This document shows, one piece after another, positions 1 through 12,300 of a stretch of 64,000 nucleotides of DNA. Numbering within the stretch: position 1 is the stretch's first letter; every line of letters starts with the position of its first letter. Source of the DNA: Prostheceraeus crozeri (lineage: Eukaryota > Platyhelminthes > Polycladida > Euryleptidae). Under the pieces are notes generated by a model. The model worked only from the letters and a program-made list of their open reading frames with translations. It did not search any database and was not told the origin of the DNA. The stretch covers positions 248,001 through 312,000 of the forward strand of contig CAJQUW010009247.1 of NCBI GenBank assembly GCA_907163375.1. Reading direction: 5' to 3'. The translations under genes were made by a program, and so were the position numbers.

Positions 1-190
1 GAACTCCGTTCAACCCGTGTCCCATGCATTCATTCCGATGTAGATCACGATTATAACCGGCGAAATATATCGGTCTTGATAATGATTCGTCGTCATCCAT
101 GAGGAGAGGTTCGTGCAAAGAGCATTCAATAAGAATGTCAGTCATAAAATATCAGAGCAGAATTTCTGATTTTTCATGGATAATGTTTAT
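1..190. other. Left-edge unique sequence
   Basis: No gene, RNA or repeat that I can support before the 70-bp satellite begins. Confidence 0.4.
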
Positions 191-1245
191 ATGCGCTCAA
201 AGATTCAGTCTGAGGATCTTATTAGCGTCTCAAATGTGACACTGATTCCTAAGACTTTAGATGCGCTCAAAGATTCAGTCTGAGGATCTTGTTAGCGTCT
301 CAAATGTGACACTGATTCCTAGGACTTTAGATGCGCTCAAAGCTTCAGACTGAGGATGTTGTTAACGTCTCAAATGTGACACTGATTCCTAGGACTTTAG
401 ATGCGCTCAAAGCTTCAGACTGAGGATGTTGTTAACGTCTCAAATGTGACACTGATTCCTAGGACTTTAGATGCGCTCAAACCTTCAGACTGAGGATCTT
501 GTTAGCGTCTCAAATGTGACACTGATTCCTAGGACTTTAGATGCGCTCAAAGCTTCAGACTGAGGATGTTGCTAACGTCTCAAATGTGACACTGATTCCT
601 AGGACTTTAGATGCGCTCAAAGCTTCAGACTGAGGATGTTGCTAACGTCTCAAATGTGACACTGATTCCTAGGACTTTAGATGCGCTCAAACCTTCAGAC
701 TGAGGATGTTGTTAGCGTCTCAAATGTGACACACTGATTCCTAGGACTTTAGATGCGCTCAAAGCTTCAGACTGAGGATGTTGCTAACGTCTCAAATGTG
801 ACACTGATTCCTAGGACTTTAGATGCGCTCAAAGCTTCAGACTTAGGATGTTGTTAACGTCTCAAATGTGACACTGATTCCTAGGACTTTAGATGCGCTC
901 AAAGCTTCAGACTGAGGATGTTGCTAGCGTCTCAAATGTGACACTGATTCCTAGGACTTTAGATGCGCTCAAAGCTTCAGACTGAGGATGTTGCTAACGT
1001 CTCAAATGTGACACTGATTCCTAGGACTTTAGATGCGCTCAAACCTTCAGACTGAGGATGTTGCTAACGTCTCAAATGTGCCACACTGATGGCTAGGACT
1101 TTAGATGCGCTCAAAGCTTCAGACTGAGGATGTTGCTAACGTCTCAAATGTGACACTGATTCCTAGGACTTTAGATGCGCTCAAAGCTTCAGACTGAGGA
1201 TGTTGCTAACGTCTCAAATGTGACACACTGATGGCTAGGACTTAG
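191..1245. repeat. 70-bp tandem satellite, about 15 copies
   Basis: The units start with ATGCGCTCAAAG and end with CCTAGGACTTTAG. They begin at 191, 261, 331, 401, 471, 541, 611, 681, 753, 823 and so on. Copies differ by a few substitutions (AGCTTC / ACCTTC / AGATTC; GATGTTGCTAAC / GATCTTGTTAGC) and by 2-bp insertions of AC that give ACACACTG. The first two units are the most diverged, and the last is cut at CTAGGACTTAG. No frame stays open because 70 is not a multiple of 3 and stops recur. Confidence 0.95.
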
Positions 1246-1593
1246 CACGAAAAGGCAGTTAACGGAATGAACTCTGCATTTTTCAATCTTTCGGATTTAT
1301 GGATGTTCACTGTATGGTAGTACATTTATTAGCAGAGGTCTGCATTCGTGACTCGAACATCAAGTTGCTTTATGAATGTGACCGTGGATCATGTTGTATT
1401 GAGCCTTGTCATTCGTGTTATGTGTTTTTGATTTTTATATATCGTAGCATTTTATCTTCGTGTTGACAAACATTCATTGTCAAGTTCTATTTTCAGAACA
1501 CTTGAATGCTTAACCGGCTGCAACTGAAGAGTGCTCAATACTTTCCATGGTGACAAAGAATGAATAAATAGCCTTCTTTTATTGCTCTTGCAG
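1246..1593. other. Sequence between satellite and the candidate plus-strand exon
   Basis: AT-rich and without coding signal. It would be the end of the preceding intron if the exon at 1594 is real, with a pyrimidine-rich tract from about 1573 to 1591. Confidence 0.35.
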
Positions 1594-1813
1594 GGAAAGA
1601 TCGCCTGGTGCAGTGCAGTTAGTCAATTCAAATATGCCCAGTCACAGAGCATCAGTCGCCTCCTGCCCCGAGCGTGCTGCTCAATGCACACCTGAGAACA
1701 GCCACATCCGTGATTATCATCATGATGTTCATTTCCTCTACAACCGAATGAGCATTTTCAGCAGCGAAGTTTCTCATACACAAGAGATGGTGGCCTCAGT
1801 CAAGAGCACCTGA
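1594..1813 (+). CDS. Possible terminal exon of a plus-strand gene (unrecognised product)
   Basis: A strong acceptor (CTTTTATTGCTCTTGCAG, ending at 1593) opens a frame that runs without a stop to TGA at 1811-1813: ERSPGAVQLV, then many balanced codons, ending in a segment with HHDVHFLYNRMSIFSSEVSH and MVASVKST. The GC content and codon mix are higher than in the surroundings. If real, it is the last exon (about 72 codons) of a gene entering from the left, transcribed towards the laminin-G gene. I do not recognise a family, and no nearby AATAAA follows the stop. A chance open frame is quite possible. Confidence 0.33.
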
Positions 1814-3703
1814 ATTAACAGCTTCATACTTGATCGGCCACAGGTCTACAGTCTTTTCCCAAAAAATCACTAATCCTTCAATCCAAATCGAGTTCTTTTG
1901 CTACAATTCTTCAATCTAATCCTCCAGTGAAATTGAATTTCTGGATGAAAACCTCACAATATATATATATATATATATATATTATGAGACTTTCATTTTT
2001 TTCGTGCTGTGGCCTAGATGCAAGTGGTTTGAGCAATCATGTGGTGTCGTGTTTCGGCCGAAATTTCGTGCTACGTTGAACTTTGGGATCATTTAAAGAT
2101 GGATGTGCCAAGGCTCTCTGCATTTAGACGCGATTAATTTCACGAGATTAGTGAGTACGAGAGCTCTTCAACTCATTTAAGCCAATTAGATTTGATTTCA
2201 GCATGTCAGAGACGTTGAGCTATTGAATTCTTTCGTTGCACGAACCTCGTTAACTCTCATACTTCTTGTCAACTTGCACGATAAGTTAAACACAAAATTG
2301 CTCATACAAAAGACCTTTGAATGAATATTGAGTGTGGACATTACATGTAAAATGTTTCCAAATAATTTCCACGATTTTGTGTTTTCCACTGCAAATCAGC
2401 ATAAGCCAATTTTGAAGTGACTTAAATGTATCATTCTTGATAGAATGAAGAATTCAAAAGGCGATCCAATAAAGGAATCAAGGAAATACAAGTTTTCGTT
2501 GTTGTTTGGGTGGATTGAGATGGATCAGCTGTTGAAGAACAATTCAGAAATTCACTGATTTTCGTGCATGACGGTCAAAGTTTCTAGATCTTTAATATTA
2601 AATAATTAATATCAATGTCATTAATCTATATGCTAAGTCTTCAGAAAGATTGCAAGTCACTGAAAACCGTCATTCATTTCTTTACTACTGCAGCGTATCG
2701 CTGCGCCGTACATCATGGCACGACTTATTATTGATATCAGAACATCGACGGATTTCTATGGTCAAAATTATGAATACAAATTTGAGTAATAAGTTGATAA
2801 TTCTTCGGATCGGTGAATAAATTGAGCAAAATTAATCTTTTTTGTTAAAATATTTAAGTGATGATAAAATGGTGAATGAGTTAGCGCTACGCTATTGACT
2901 GCGCTGTTTTGTATGCTTGTTAAAACTACATAATTTTCGCTGCTGGTGTAAAGATGAAAGACCGATAAATTCCGATAACATTCCAACCGTCTCAGTACAC
3001 GAATGATTGGTGATTTTTGCTTGTTGTGTGCATCACTTACAATGCCAATGTAGGTCCAACGCGCATTCTGAAAGCAAAATTCAGTTTCAAGCTACAACTA
3101 TTTGTTTACGAAAGTACACAACATGCAATCAGTAATCTGTAAGAGAGTTTCCAGCAATCTGGTGCCCACTGCGCAAGAATATCAGGCTTTAACTTCCGGC
3201 AGAGATAGTTTACGGGAATGATGGAGGACATTTGGTGATAGTGGACAGCAGTACCAAGTGGATTTCAAAGTCAATGCACATTTCGGTGAATGACAATTTT
3301 CTTTTTTAATCCGCAATCTGTAGCTAGTCATTATCTTTCTGAATCATTATCTTTGGATATACCAAATAGGCGCTAATCTACCAGAGTATCAGGCGTGACT
3401 AAGAAATTATTCAGATATGTAAAAATGTCTGCAATTGTTTGAGTTCCTAAATTTGACATCATTTATGAAATATTTAATGGATTAATAATGAAAATAGAGT
3501 TGAATAAATTTCAACTTTGTTTCTAGGTCATAGTCCGGAACAGGGATAATATATCAAAAGTCAATAGTTATATCAGATTTTGAAAGCTTGATATTCAAAT
3601 TTGTGAGATATTGTTACAAAATGATGATCTGAGCATGTTGATTCTACTGAGAAAAGTATTACGATAAGTCAAATATATGAAAATTCAGTGCAGAAATCTT
3701 ACA
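1814..3703. other. Gap left of the laminin-G gene
   Basis: Mostly unique AT-rich sequence. It includes a short (AT)n run at about 1961-1983. A 27-bp segment at 3041-3067 on the minus strand is framed by a good acceptor and a perfect donor and is treated under findings. No recognisable coding region otherwise. Confidence 0.4.
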
Positions 3704-5170
3704 TAGTCCGGCAGCCAGAACACGTCTCATTAGGGAACAAGACCGAAGATAAGCCTTTCATAGAACGATTACGCCCTGTGAATACCAGGAATCTTCGCGT
3801 CTGCCGAGTTCTACCCGGTTATCTTCCTGTCACATGGAATCAAAGAAAGCACAATTTAGATCTTGAAAAGAAATAAGCCCAAAGTTTGAAGCCACAACTT
3901 TGTCATCAAATGTACGCCTTCAAGTTATTTCCAGGCTTGCCGTTAGAATGGATTTCCAGCCCAATCCTAACCCAATTCCAATCAGAATTCCATTGGGATC
4001 CCAATAGATCCCAATAGAAATCCGAATAGGCTGCTTTAGAGCTAAAAACGTTAGCAATTTGCATCGGGCTTACCACTTAGGAGCTGCCAAATGTGATACT
4101 TTTTGAATTGACGAAGTCCGTTTGAATAATAAAATTTTATACAATTTTATTATAGAGACTGCCTTCACCCAAGAGCTTATAGGGTTCTATGTGTATAGCT
4201 AATATGTATGTATGAACAACAAACGCACTTGGTATTAATTAAGCCTATATCGGAAATGCGGTGTTAATAAACAGCTCGCTACACGGGCTCACACGTATAG
4301 TAGGCAACATGCAGTAGACAGCGGCTTATACGGTTAAATAGGCCTGAATAGCTTACAATGTATAGCTTAATTATAGAAGCGGCGAAGCGCATGACAACGT
4401 ACAGGCGAATTGTATAAGCCTATAATACTATTACATAGGTGACACCATTTTAATCAGCACTATTTTTAATAACTAGAGAAGTTAAAGCCATAGAGTATAG
4501 AGTTAAAGCTTAAAATTTGTGCAGATCATACTAAGACCTCTCAATGCTCGAATTCGAGAGGGACAAGATCAGACTCGAGACACAGAAAAATGAACTGCTC
4601 TGTACAACCCGAAAACATTTGTAACGTAATGTCAACGATTACATGTATATTTTGTTGGGAGAGGGCTTATTGGGATTGGGGTGGATTTTTGATTACCCAA
4701 TCCCAGCGGCAGGCCTGGTTATTTCCAATCATGTGCACGGCATTATCATACTTCTGCTTGGTGATGCATAAGAAAATGTGGTTAAATGAAACTAAATTTG
4801 GCTTCAATGCTGTGGTTGCCGACAAGGATATTTGCCTGAACGTAATGCGCTGAAACTTATGGACGAGGCTACATGAGCACATGAGTTTATGACATGAAGA
4901 CGTTCTATGCCAAAAATGCTAAATGCAGCCGTAGTACTTTCACTTAATCAAAGAAAACATAGAAATCTCATTATTGCAGAAAGCTTCAATCTGTAGCCCA
5001 TTTAAATTTTCATGTGTTTTTATTTTATTATATTTAGCAAGAGCATGAACCATGCAGAAGTCGACAGATACGCTGAATTATACTAGTCATTGTGAAACCT
5101 TCATATCATTATGTGAAAGTCTTATTTTTGGGCACATTCCCTGCAGAAACTCGGTCTGGTTGCCGGACTA
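3704..5170. mobile_element. Long-TIR MITE (family M1, copy a), split by a hAT insertion
   Basis: The ends are TAGTCCGGCAGCC at 3704 and GGTTGCCGGACTA at 5170. Each end continues inward as one arm of a long inverted repeat shared with 13206-13916, 55961-56650 and 57433 onward. Family landmarks in the left arm are the AACAAGACCGAAGAT block, then CTTCGCGTCTGCCGAGTTCT, then ATCAAAGAAAG. The right arm has diverged further. Without the hAT insertion the element would be about 670 bp, the same size as the uninterrupted copy at 55961. Confidence 0.75.
3932..4717. mobile_element. Non-autonomous hAT element with perfect 8-bp target duplication
   Basis: TIRs are CAGGCTTGCCGTTAGAATGG (left) and, read inward from the right, CAGGCCTGCCGCTGGGATTGGG. 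An identical GTTATTTC lies on both sides (3924-3931 and 4718-4725), an 8-bp target-site duplication as made by hAT transposases. No transposase remains; the middle is AT-rich. A relative with the same left end sits at 17542-18264. It is nested within the M1 MITE, so it is the younger of the two. Confidence 0.85.
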
Positions 5171-6180
5171 AGAGGTCACTTATGAAGTTGATTGATGGTG
5201 AAAGCTGCTTGATTCAGAATATCCTAGCGAAGTCATAAGTTAGCTTCTACATGAAAGAATCTTCATTTGTTTTTGTATTTTTTTCTCGTTAGTGTCGAGT
5301 TCGCATATTGTGCTACCAACATGTGATCTTGAACAGATTTGGCATGCAACTTTTTGAATGACAGCTTTACAATTACAAAATTTATTGTCACTTGTGAGCA
5401 ATCATTCATTGTACTCGTACAATTAACTTGATCACAGTTTTCAAGATGACTATTCATTGTTTGAGATTTGTGGCATATGGGAATAGTGTTACCTGAAAAG
5501 CGATTTGATTTGTGGTTGAGAGTTTCGTCTTCACGTATGGTATAGGTTGAGATATGATACGCTATTTCCTTTGTTATTACGCTTTCTTTTTTACACTCTT
5601 TGTGAGACGATGACTTTTGGACAACAGTTGAAATTAATCGAACGCCTATTTCGACCGCAATGCCATCAAATATTAAAGTTACATAATTTTAAAATGAGTG
5701 AAATTATTTAGGAAGGGTTCTACAGCCATTTAAGTGGCATACCTAAATTTTTGTTATTCATTGTGTTTTAAAATGCTTATCTAAAAAACTTCAGAATGAA
5801 TTTGACACAATTAGTTAGTTTGCGAAAGTTGTTCGTTTCTTCCATTGCCGAGACGAGTTAACTATTCCATGAAAAAGAGATTTCATGTAAGACTACGCCA
5901 GAAACTCTGTCTTTACAAACAACGTTGTTTTTGACATATTGCCTAAGGTTAAAGTATAACAGAAGTTAAAATCCGCTGGAATATGAAATGTAATAGGATA
6001 AAGGAATAATGACAAGCATTCGTTCATAAGTGAGTTAATAATTTCTATGGTAATGGTAAATCACATGAATCACATGAATTATTCTTGCTGTTGCCATTAG
6101 ATGATGAGGAAGTCAAGTTAGAATAACACAACGCAAATAAAAAGTAAGTAGAGATCCATGCATAAACTCCTTCAACTTAC
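5171..6180. other. Sequence downstream of exon 9
   Basis: If exon 9 stops at its TAA this would hold the 3' UTR, but I see no AATAAA on the minus strand close to it; the nearest minus-strand AATAAA is near 5030, inside the M1 element. If exon 9 is spliced, this is intron. Nothing else is recognised. Confidence 0.35.
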
Positions 6181-6355
6181 TGCCTTGCATCTGCATATCC
6201 TTGCCCATCATTGATCTTGATGTACAGAATGCATCCTACGAAGCCTTCGCGTGACCAAACATTCCATGGAGCTCGTGTGCTTTCCGGATTCCACGTTTCC
6301 AGAGATCCAATGTAGGTGTATGACTTGAATCTTTTTGGATGCGGTTGTTCAACAT
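6181..6355 (-). CDS. Exon 9: end of second canonical LamG (possible last exon)
   Basis: Residues 1033-1090 plus two bases, 175 bp. The acceptor is CATGTTAATTTCAG. It encodes DVEQPHPKRFKSYTYIGSLE, then WNVWSREGFVGCILYIKIND and GQGYADARQ. YIGSLE ... GFVGCI is the canonical LamG ending, here with its Cys. The exon can end in two ways: the donor AGGCA then GTAAGT (phase 2) is perfect, yet the unspliced frame reads CAG TAA and stops. I favour splicing on to an exon not recognised here, or outside the window, because the donor matches the consensus in every base. Confidence 0.83.
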
Positions 6356-9300
6356 CTGAAATTAACATGTCAACTTACTGTCTGTTTCATGCATGTAAAT
6401 CGTTCCCAGAACATTCCTTATGACCAAAAGAAAATTAAAGGCGTGGGTATGTCAGACCAGAGATGGCCGGCCCCTTCGCTCCCCCCTTTCATGTCGCATT
6501 TTTGCTTTGGCACACTATAGAACAAAGCCGATCAAGCAACGCTTATGTGACTTTTAGCTTTGTTGTACTTTCAAAATTTTCACCGAAAGTCGTTGAATTT
6601 GACGCAGTGGAAAGTCAAATTTATGAGTGATTTTACAAAATACTTTTTTTCGAAGGAATGAGCTTCGCCCCTTTTGCAGAACTTTTTGTGTGATAAATTT
6701 TAATGAAGTGCATCCATTATCAATGTAATTGCAGTATTTTGTATATCTAAGTTGGTGAGTCAAATTATGATCATATATTATACCATAGATATCCGACTTC
6801 CCGCTGTTAGTAGGACTACTAGCAGAATGGACATCAGTTGTTTATTGATAGTGATTTCAGCCGTACGATGCGATTGATAGATCTTTAGAAGACGTAATAT
6901 GGAAGATTCTTGCCGCAGTGCGATTCATCCACAACGTTCTATTCTTTTCAATATCCTTTATTGTTATAGAGTGTTGGATTCTATGTATTATACCGTAGAC
7001 ATCGAATAGAATACTAGAAATTCAATTGCAATGTGATAACCATTTTTATTCAAATTTCAAATGATAATGACAATTTTAAGTGGCAAAATTTGTGTATTTT
7101 CCTAATGATTTGAATTCCTTATGTATCTGTAAGTTGTTTATCTTCTTTACATAAGAAATTACGTAGAACTGTATCATCAGATTTCCCAGACACATTGAAT
7201 TGGTTACTTTTGAAGAAAAACTTCTACATTTCATAAACGCATATTTTAAAATGTCATACATCGCTTTGCTTTCATAAAAATCATTTCACTATGATAGAAT
7301 GGGGTCATTGAGTTTAGAATTATAATGTCCTCTGGTGCATTTCTCTTACCCGGTAGACGAACTGATCGACCGTCGAACATTGCTCGCATTGCGCCTGTCT
7401 TGGCTATCTTGAAGTAAACAGTGTGAGGCCGTCCGTCATCAACACGTGCTGTTGACATCTTGACATGATGATTCCGTTTCTGATGATTGTAGACGAAGTA
7501 CAGTTGACCGTCGAATATTTCCACGCAGGCGAAGTCTTCATGCCCTTCATCTCCAGGCCCACTGAAAATGTATTGGCGAATTGTGTCATTTGTATAATAC
7601 ACATAGTACCGGTATTATAATTCCAACAGCATTTGATTAAGCTCCAATACTATAGCAATGAGTCGTATAGCATGTGGAAATTTCACTTTTATATTTTTAA
7701 ATTTGTATCTCAGTGAGTTACACATTTCTTTCATATTTGAATAAAATATCATGGCTTCTATCTATAATCCTGCAGAGGTTGAAGGTGAACCAATTCTATG
7801 AGAGAGAGTTCTGTGATGCTATTAGCACTTTGAAAGTAGTGTGAAATTTAAATTACCAATAGCCGGAAATTCTCTATTCTGCGAATTATCAGCAATCGCT
7901 TTTGCATAGCAAGTCCGACTTTTGATATATCAGGTCATTTGAGATAATTTGTAAAAATGACTTACGTGTAGAAGATCAGGCCTCGTGGATTGTAAGTGAC
8001 AAATTGAATCTCCATTGACTTATAATTAGGGAATTGCCATGTTGGTAAACGAATCAATGCAGGATCCGTGTGGAATGTATATGGGATTGGATTAGGACTA
8101 AGGATATCATTCATAGTTTCGCCATAGGATGCCTGGCCTGGTCGTGTTGTAATGACCACCTGTGGAAAAGTAAATCAAAGATATCAACCTGATTAATGTA
8201 GAGAAAGAGCTGATTCATTTTTTGATGCTACAGACAAAAGGTGTCTCCGAAAATCAAAGCGATGACATGCACATTGATAGAACTACATTACTAATGAATT
8301 GAATCGCTACATTTAGTTCCGTCTACACTTGAAAATCGTCAATTTTGGCAATCTTTTTTTAACTGTGACAATGTTTCCCAAAAGTATGGTTTTGTCGCAT
8401 GGTAGCCTAGCCATCTTTAGACGGCGCTCTGATGAGAAAATGCACGTCATACTACTGCATGTAGTTCAAACATTGAATCTCAAAAAGAAATCATAGGCTG
8501 CATTAAGAAGCCCTAATTTCACTGTCACTGACATGGAATATTTACCATCACTTTAAAACAACCACAATAAGAAGCTAAAATCCACTCAATAGTAATGAAA
8601 AATCATTTACGGTTAATGCTATGTTGTCTTGGAGGATGAAGCTATCGGATTCTATTACGCGGGTTCTTCAATTGAGGACTTATGTCGTTCTGTCGCTCGT
8701 CGATAGCTCAGTTGGTAGAGCGTTGGCCTATAATGCCAGAGGTCGGTGGTTCAAATCCACCAAGACGCGCAGCAATTTTCCGTCTGTTAAATTATCATTG
8801 CAGCTTTCTTTGAATACTTGTGTGGACTAAGTCCCCGTTTCAAAGTATAATGCTGGCTTTGAATTACTGATAACTTGCTTCAGTAGTTTGGCTTGACGGT
8901 TAATGCTATGTTGTCTTGGAGGATGAAGCTATCGGATTCTCTTACGCGGGTTCTTCAATTGAGGACTTATATCTTTCTGTCGCTCGTCGATAGCTCAGTT
9001 GGTAGAGCGTTGACTTAGAATGCCAGAGGTCGGTGGTTCAAATCCACCAAGACGCGCAGCTATTTTTCGTCTGCTAAATTATAATTTAACACAACTTTCA
9101 TATCTATGGAAATGCTATGTAATCACTCAATAAATGGAAGTGACATCAGAAGTTGTTCAAATATGGATCAACAATATATTTGTCTTGAAAGTTGTCAAAA
9201 TATTTAATGAAAACGATGAATGTAATCTTAATTAATCAAGCACTTAAGAATTCGCAATTTTTGTCAACCCCATACAAGTGCTCATTAATGTGAAGCAATA

Positions 9301-12300
9301 TGTCACGACAGTTGCCTAAGTATCTGCATCCTACATATTTTTTACATGTAGCACTCTAAAAAAATTGCCTCGAAAACCGCATATGTGTCAAAAGATCGAT
9401 AGAAGATCATGATATATTTGACAGATCAAAATCTTGGTAAGTGTTCATGTATAAAAGCGCTTACGACGCTTGTGTTTTCCAATTGCTGCGCATTAATTCA
9501 AATTGTTCCATATCTGATGTAAGCTAAGTAATCTGAGATCGTTATGTTCAAAGATATTTCTCCACTTAATTTATTACTTAGATGCGAATATTGAAGATCG
9601 TGGTGATCTTTTATAATGTTGGCATTCGAAAAATTAAAGGAGTAATACAACATACTATCTGTTGCACTTTGACTTCCCAACAACCTTTAATATGCAATAA
9701 ACACATGTATATTCGTACCGTTAATTTTTTTAATTCGCTGTTGTGAGAGTGGATATTGTTCCCTCAATATGTCAACAGTTTCAAAGAGGTGACCACTCTC
9801 ATTTGTGGCCAGGTGCATTGAATCCAAGATTTCCGCCTTATTTAAATCATGCTGTGTGTGGGCAAGAAGTTAAGTGCAATGTTCTGTATGTAGGCTACGT
9901 GCTACAAGAAGGTAGTCATTTATCATGATTATGAAACTAGAAAATATTATCTCTGACAGTCTTTGATGTATTATAGGAGTTACAGATTTTATGATAAAGT
10001 GGCCGGTGTAGATCAATTTTAGCCACAGAAATTGATAAGAATAAAACCTCTAGAATGGAAGTAAAACTTCATGCAATACACAATAGTGGCACATAAATCG
10101 CGCACATTTTCGCTTAGATACATTTGTCAACGGCTGCACCATTGGGTTAGAATCAGTCACATTAGTAATTCTAGGCTTTTCATTGGTAGTTCATGCCCCA
10201 ACTTGGTTCCTCCGGATGTTCCGCGACCTTGAGTCAATTTCCATTCTAGTCAACTTCAGATGAACAAGCTATTTCTATGATTTTATCAGCTTATTATGAC
10301 TATAGCTGTACAGGCCCTCATTCACCGTCGGTTGAACTGTCAGTGTAGCCTAGTGAAGAAGGTGCGAGCTCGTCTCCACCTCGGAGTTCGGCTCGATTCC
10401 TGGGTCGGGCGAGTGCGGTCGGGGAATCAATGGTGTTGGTGTCTTGTATTGACTAAATAGTTATCACTCTCTTAAGATATTCAATGCAATGCGAAAGACC
10501 TTTGTTGTCAACAACGGTACCAAGTAGGTTTTTTTCAGATATATATTTTCTCATTGCTTTTTACTTTTGTTACTAAGCGGAGCCAAGCAGTAACCATTGC
10601 GTAGATAACTTTCGTGCCCTAGCCTATCAAAGGCCAACGTAACGCTTTCACGACGTTTCCATCCACATTTTGCAGCAAACAAGTTTCTACCGCAAAACAT
10701 TGCAGACAAAATAAAGAGACGTCCACCATGATTCAAATGTTGCAGCTCCCAGCCTCCTTCATTGCCTAAAGTGTTCGCAAATTGAGCTAGAATTCCATCG
10801 AACTTTTTTTGAAAGCAGATGGACCTTCAATGGAATTGATAGTTCAAACCCAAAGCTATTTAATGGACATATGTAGCAAATGGGAATCGATGAATGAACA
10901 AAAAATAATTCTAGCCCTGCTTCATTAAAATCCATGTAGCTTTTCAATTACATGCATAAAGATGTGTCACGTAAATATTATTCGATGTAGTTCTGCTATA
11001 TTCTGAAATCTGTATCATGAATGGAAATTCCATCTCGAATTTGAATGCTTTAGACAAACAGATATGAGAGATAGAAATAACAGAGATGAATGTTAAGGTG
11101 TGTAGCGTCATATTGCATCGAAATGTTTCATAAAGTTCCCTTTACCCGCTATGAAAGGAGAGATAAGACTTTACCAGTCACAGTTCCAATAACATGAACG
11201 TGCGAATCTATCGTCCCATCTCGGTCAAGATGATAAACTTGAAGAAGTTACACAAGTTGGATAACATTTATCGTATCTCTCATTTTAATATATCATTCCT
11301 CATTATTTCTCATATGTCATGACTTTTCTAAAACTGTTTTTTTGCATACAATTCCAAAATTAGCGGGAACGTGGAGTGAAAAGGTTTTTTCCGATCCTGA
11401 CTCCAGACGACACATTTTACACTCTAAAAAATCGTTTTTCGTAGGTTTTCTGGAAAACCAAACTCTGGACATAATTTGGTTTTTCAGAATATCATTTGGT
11501 ATTCCGGAAAAATGGCTTTCTAGAAAACCAAAGTCTTTAATAAAAATTCTTTAAGAAACCAAGCTTGTAACCTTTCGAGACCATAACTGTGACTCCTTTC
11601 CATGCACTGCTATTCTTTACCATGTTTGTGGTTAGAATTGAACTCCTTAGATCCATGTGACTAGTACATGCCGTAATTCACCAAGCTCACGGCTGGGATC
11701 GGTTAACCGGTTAGACTTTCTCTTAACCGCTTAAAATCGGTTGCGACGTTTGATCAGATTTATTTTGTATAATGAAATATTGTCGATAATTATGAATGAA
11801 TGAAAATAATAATGAATGAAAGTTGTCGATAAACCTTGCCAACTAGATAAATGCCGGGAATGGTCAACCGGTTAAAAATAAAATGGGTTAGGCGCTTACA
11901 AAAAAATTAACTGGCACCAACCTTGATCGAGCCACTGAAACACTGAGAGTCATGTAAGTAAGCTTCGAAGAACTGAGATTTGCAAAAGTTGAGCTTCCAA
12001 CCAGGGATGCGGAGTTGGAGTCCTATCAAATGATAGGACTCCAGACTCCGGTTTATAACTAGACCCGAAGTTTAATACAAACAGATGATCTATCCTCGTG
12101 CATAGCTGTCACTGTCTTGATGTCAACTTAGTTCATCAAGTAAAAGTACAGAGACACTGCTGCATGCAAAGCTTGTAATAGTTGAGGGAATGAACAGTGA
12201 TAGTGAAAAAGGATTGTTTTTTCACTCAGTGATTTGGTAGAGAAGACAAGCCTTCCTAGCCTCGATCACACCTACGCACCAAAGTTCACATCAGAGACAA

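Larger units (their letters stand above)
8609..9095 (+). repeat. Direct duplication of a ~195-bp tRNA-bearing segment
   Basis: 8609-8805 and 8896-9095 match almost base for base over the 88 bp before the tRNA-like body, the body itself, and about 35 bp after it. The roughly 90 bp between the copies is not repeated. Confidence 0.85.

Noticed and set aside
191-1245. CRISPR-like reading of the regular repeats
   Set aside because: Units are contiguous 70-mers without unique spacers, and the genome is eukaryotic.
7404-7604. Second minus-strand frame overlapping exon 8
   Set aside because: Shadow of the real exon in another frame; the LamG frame fits both splice phases.
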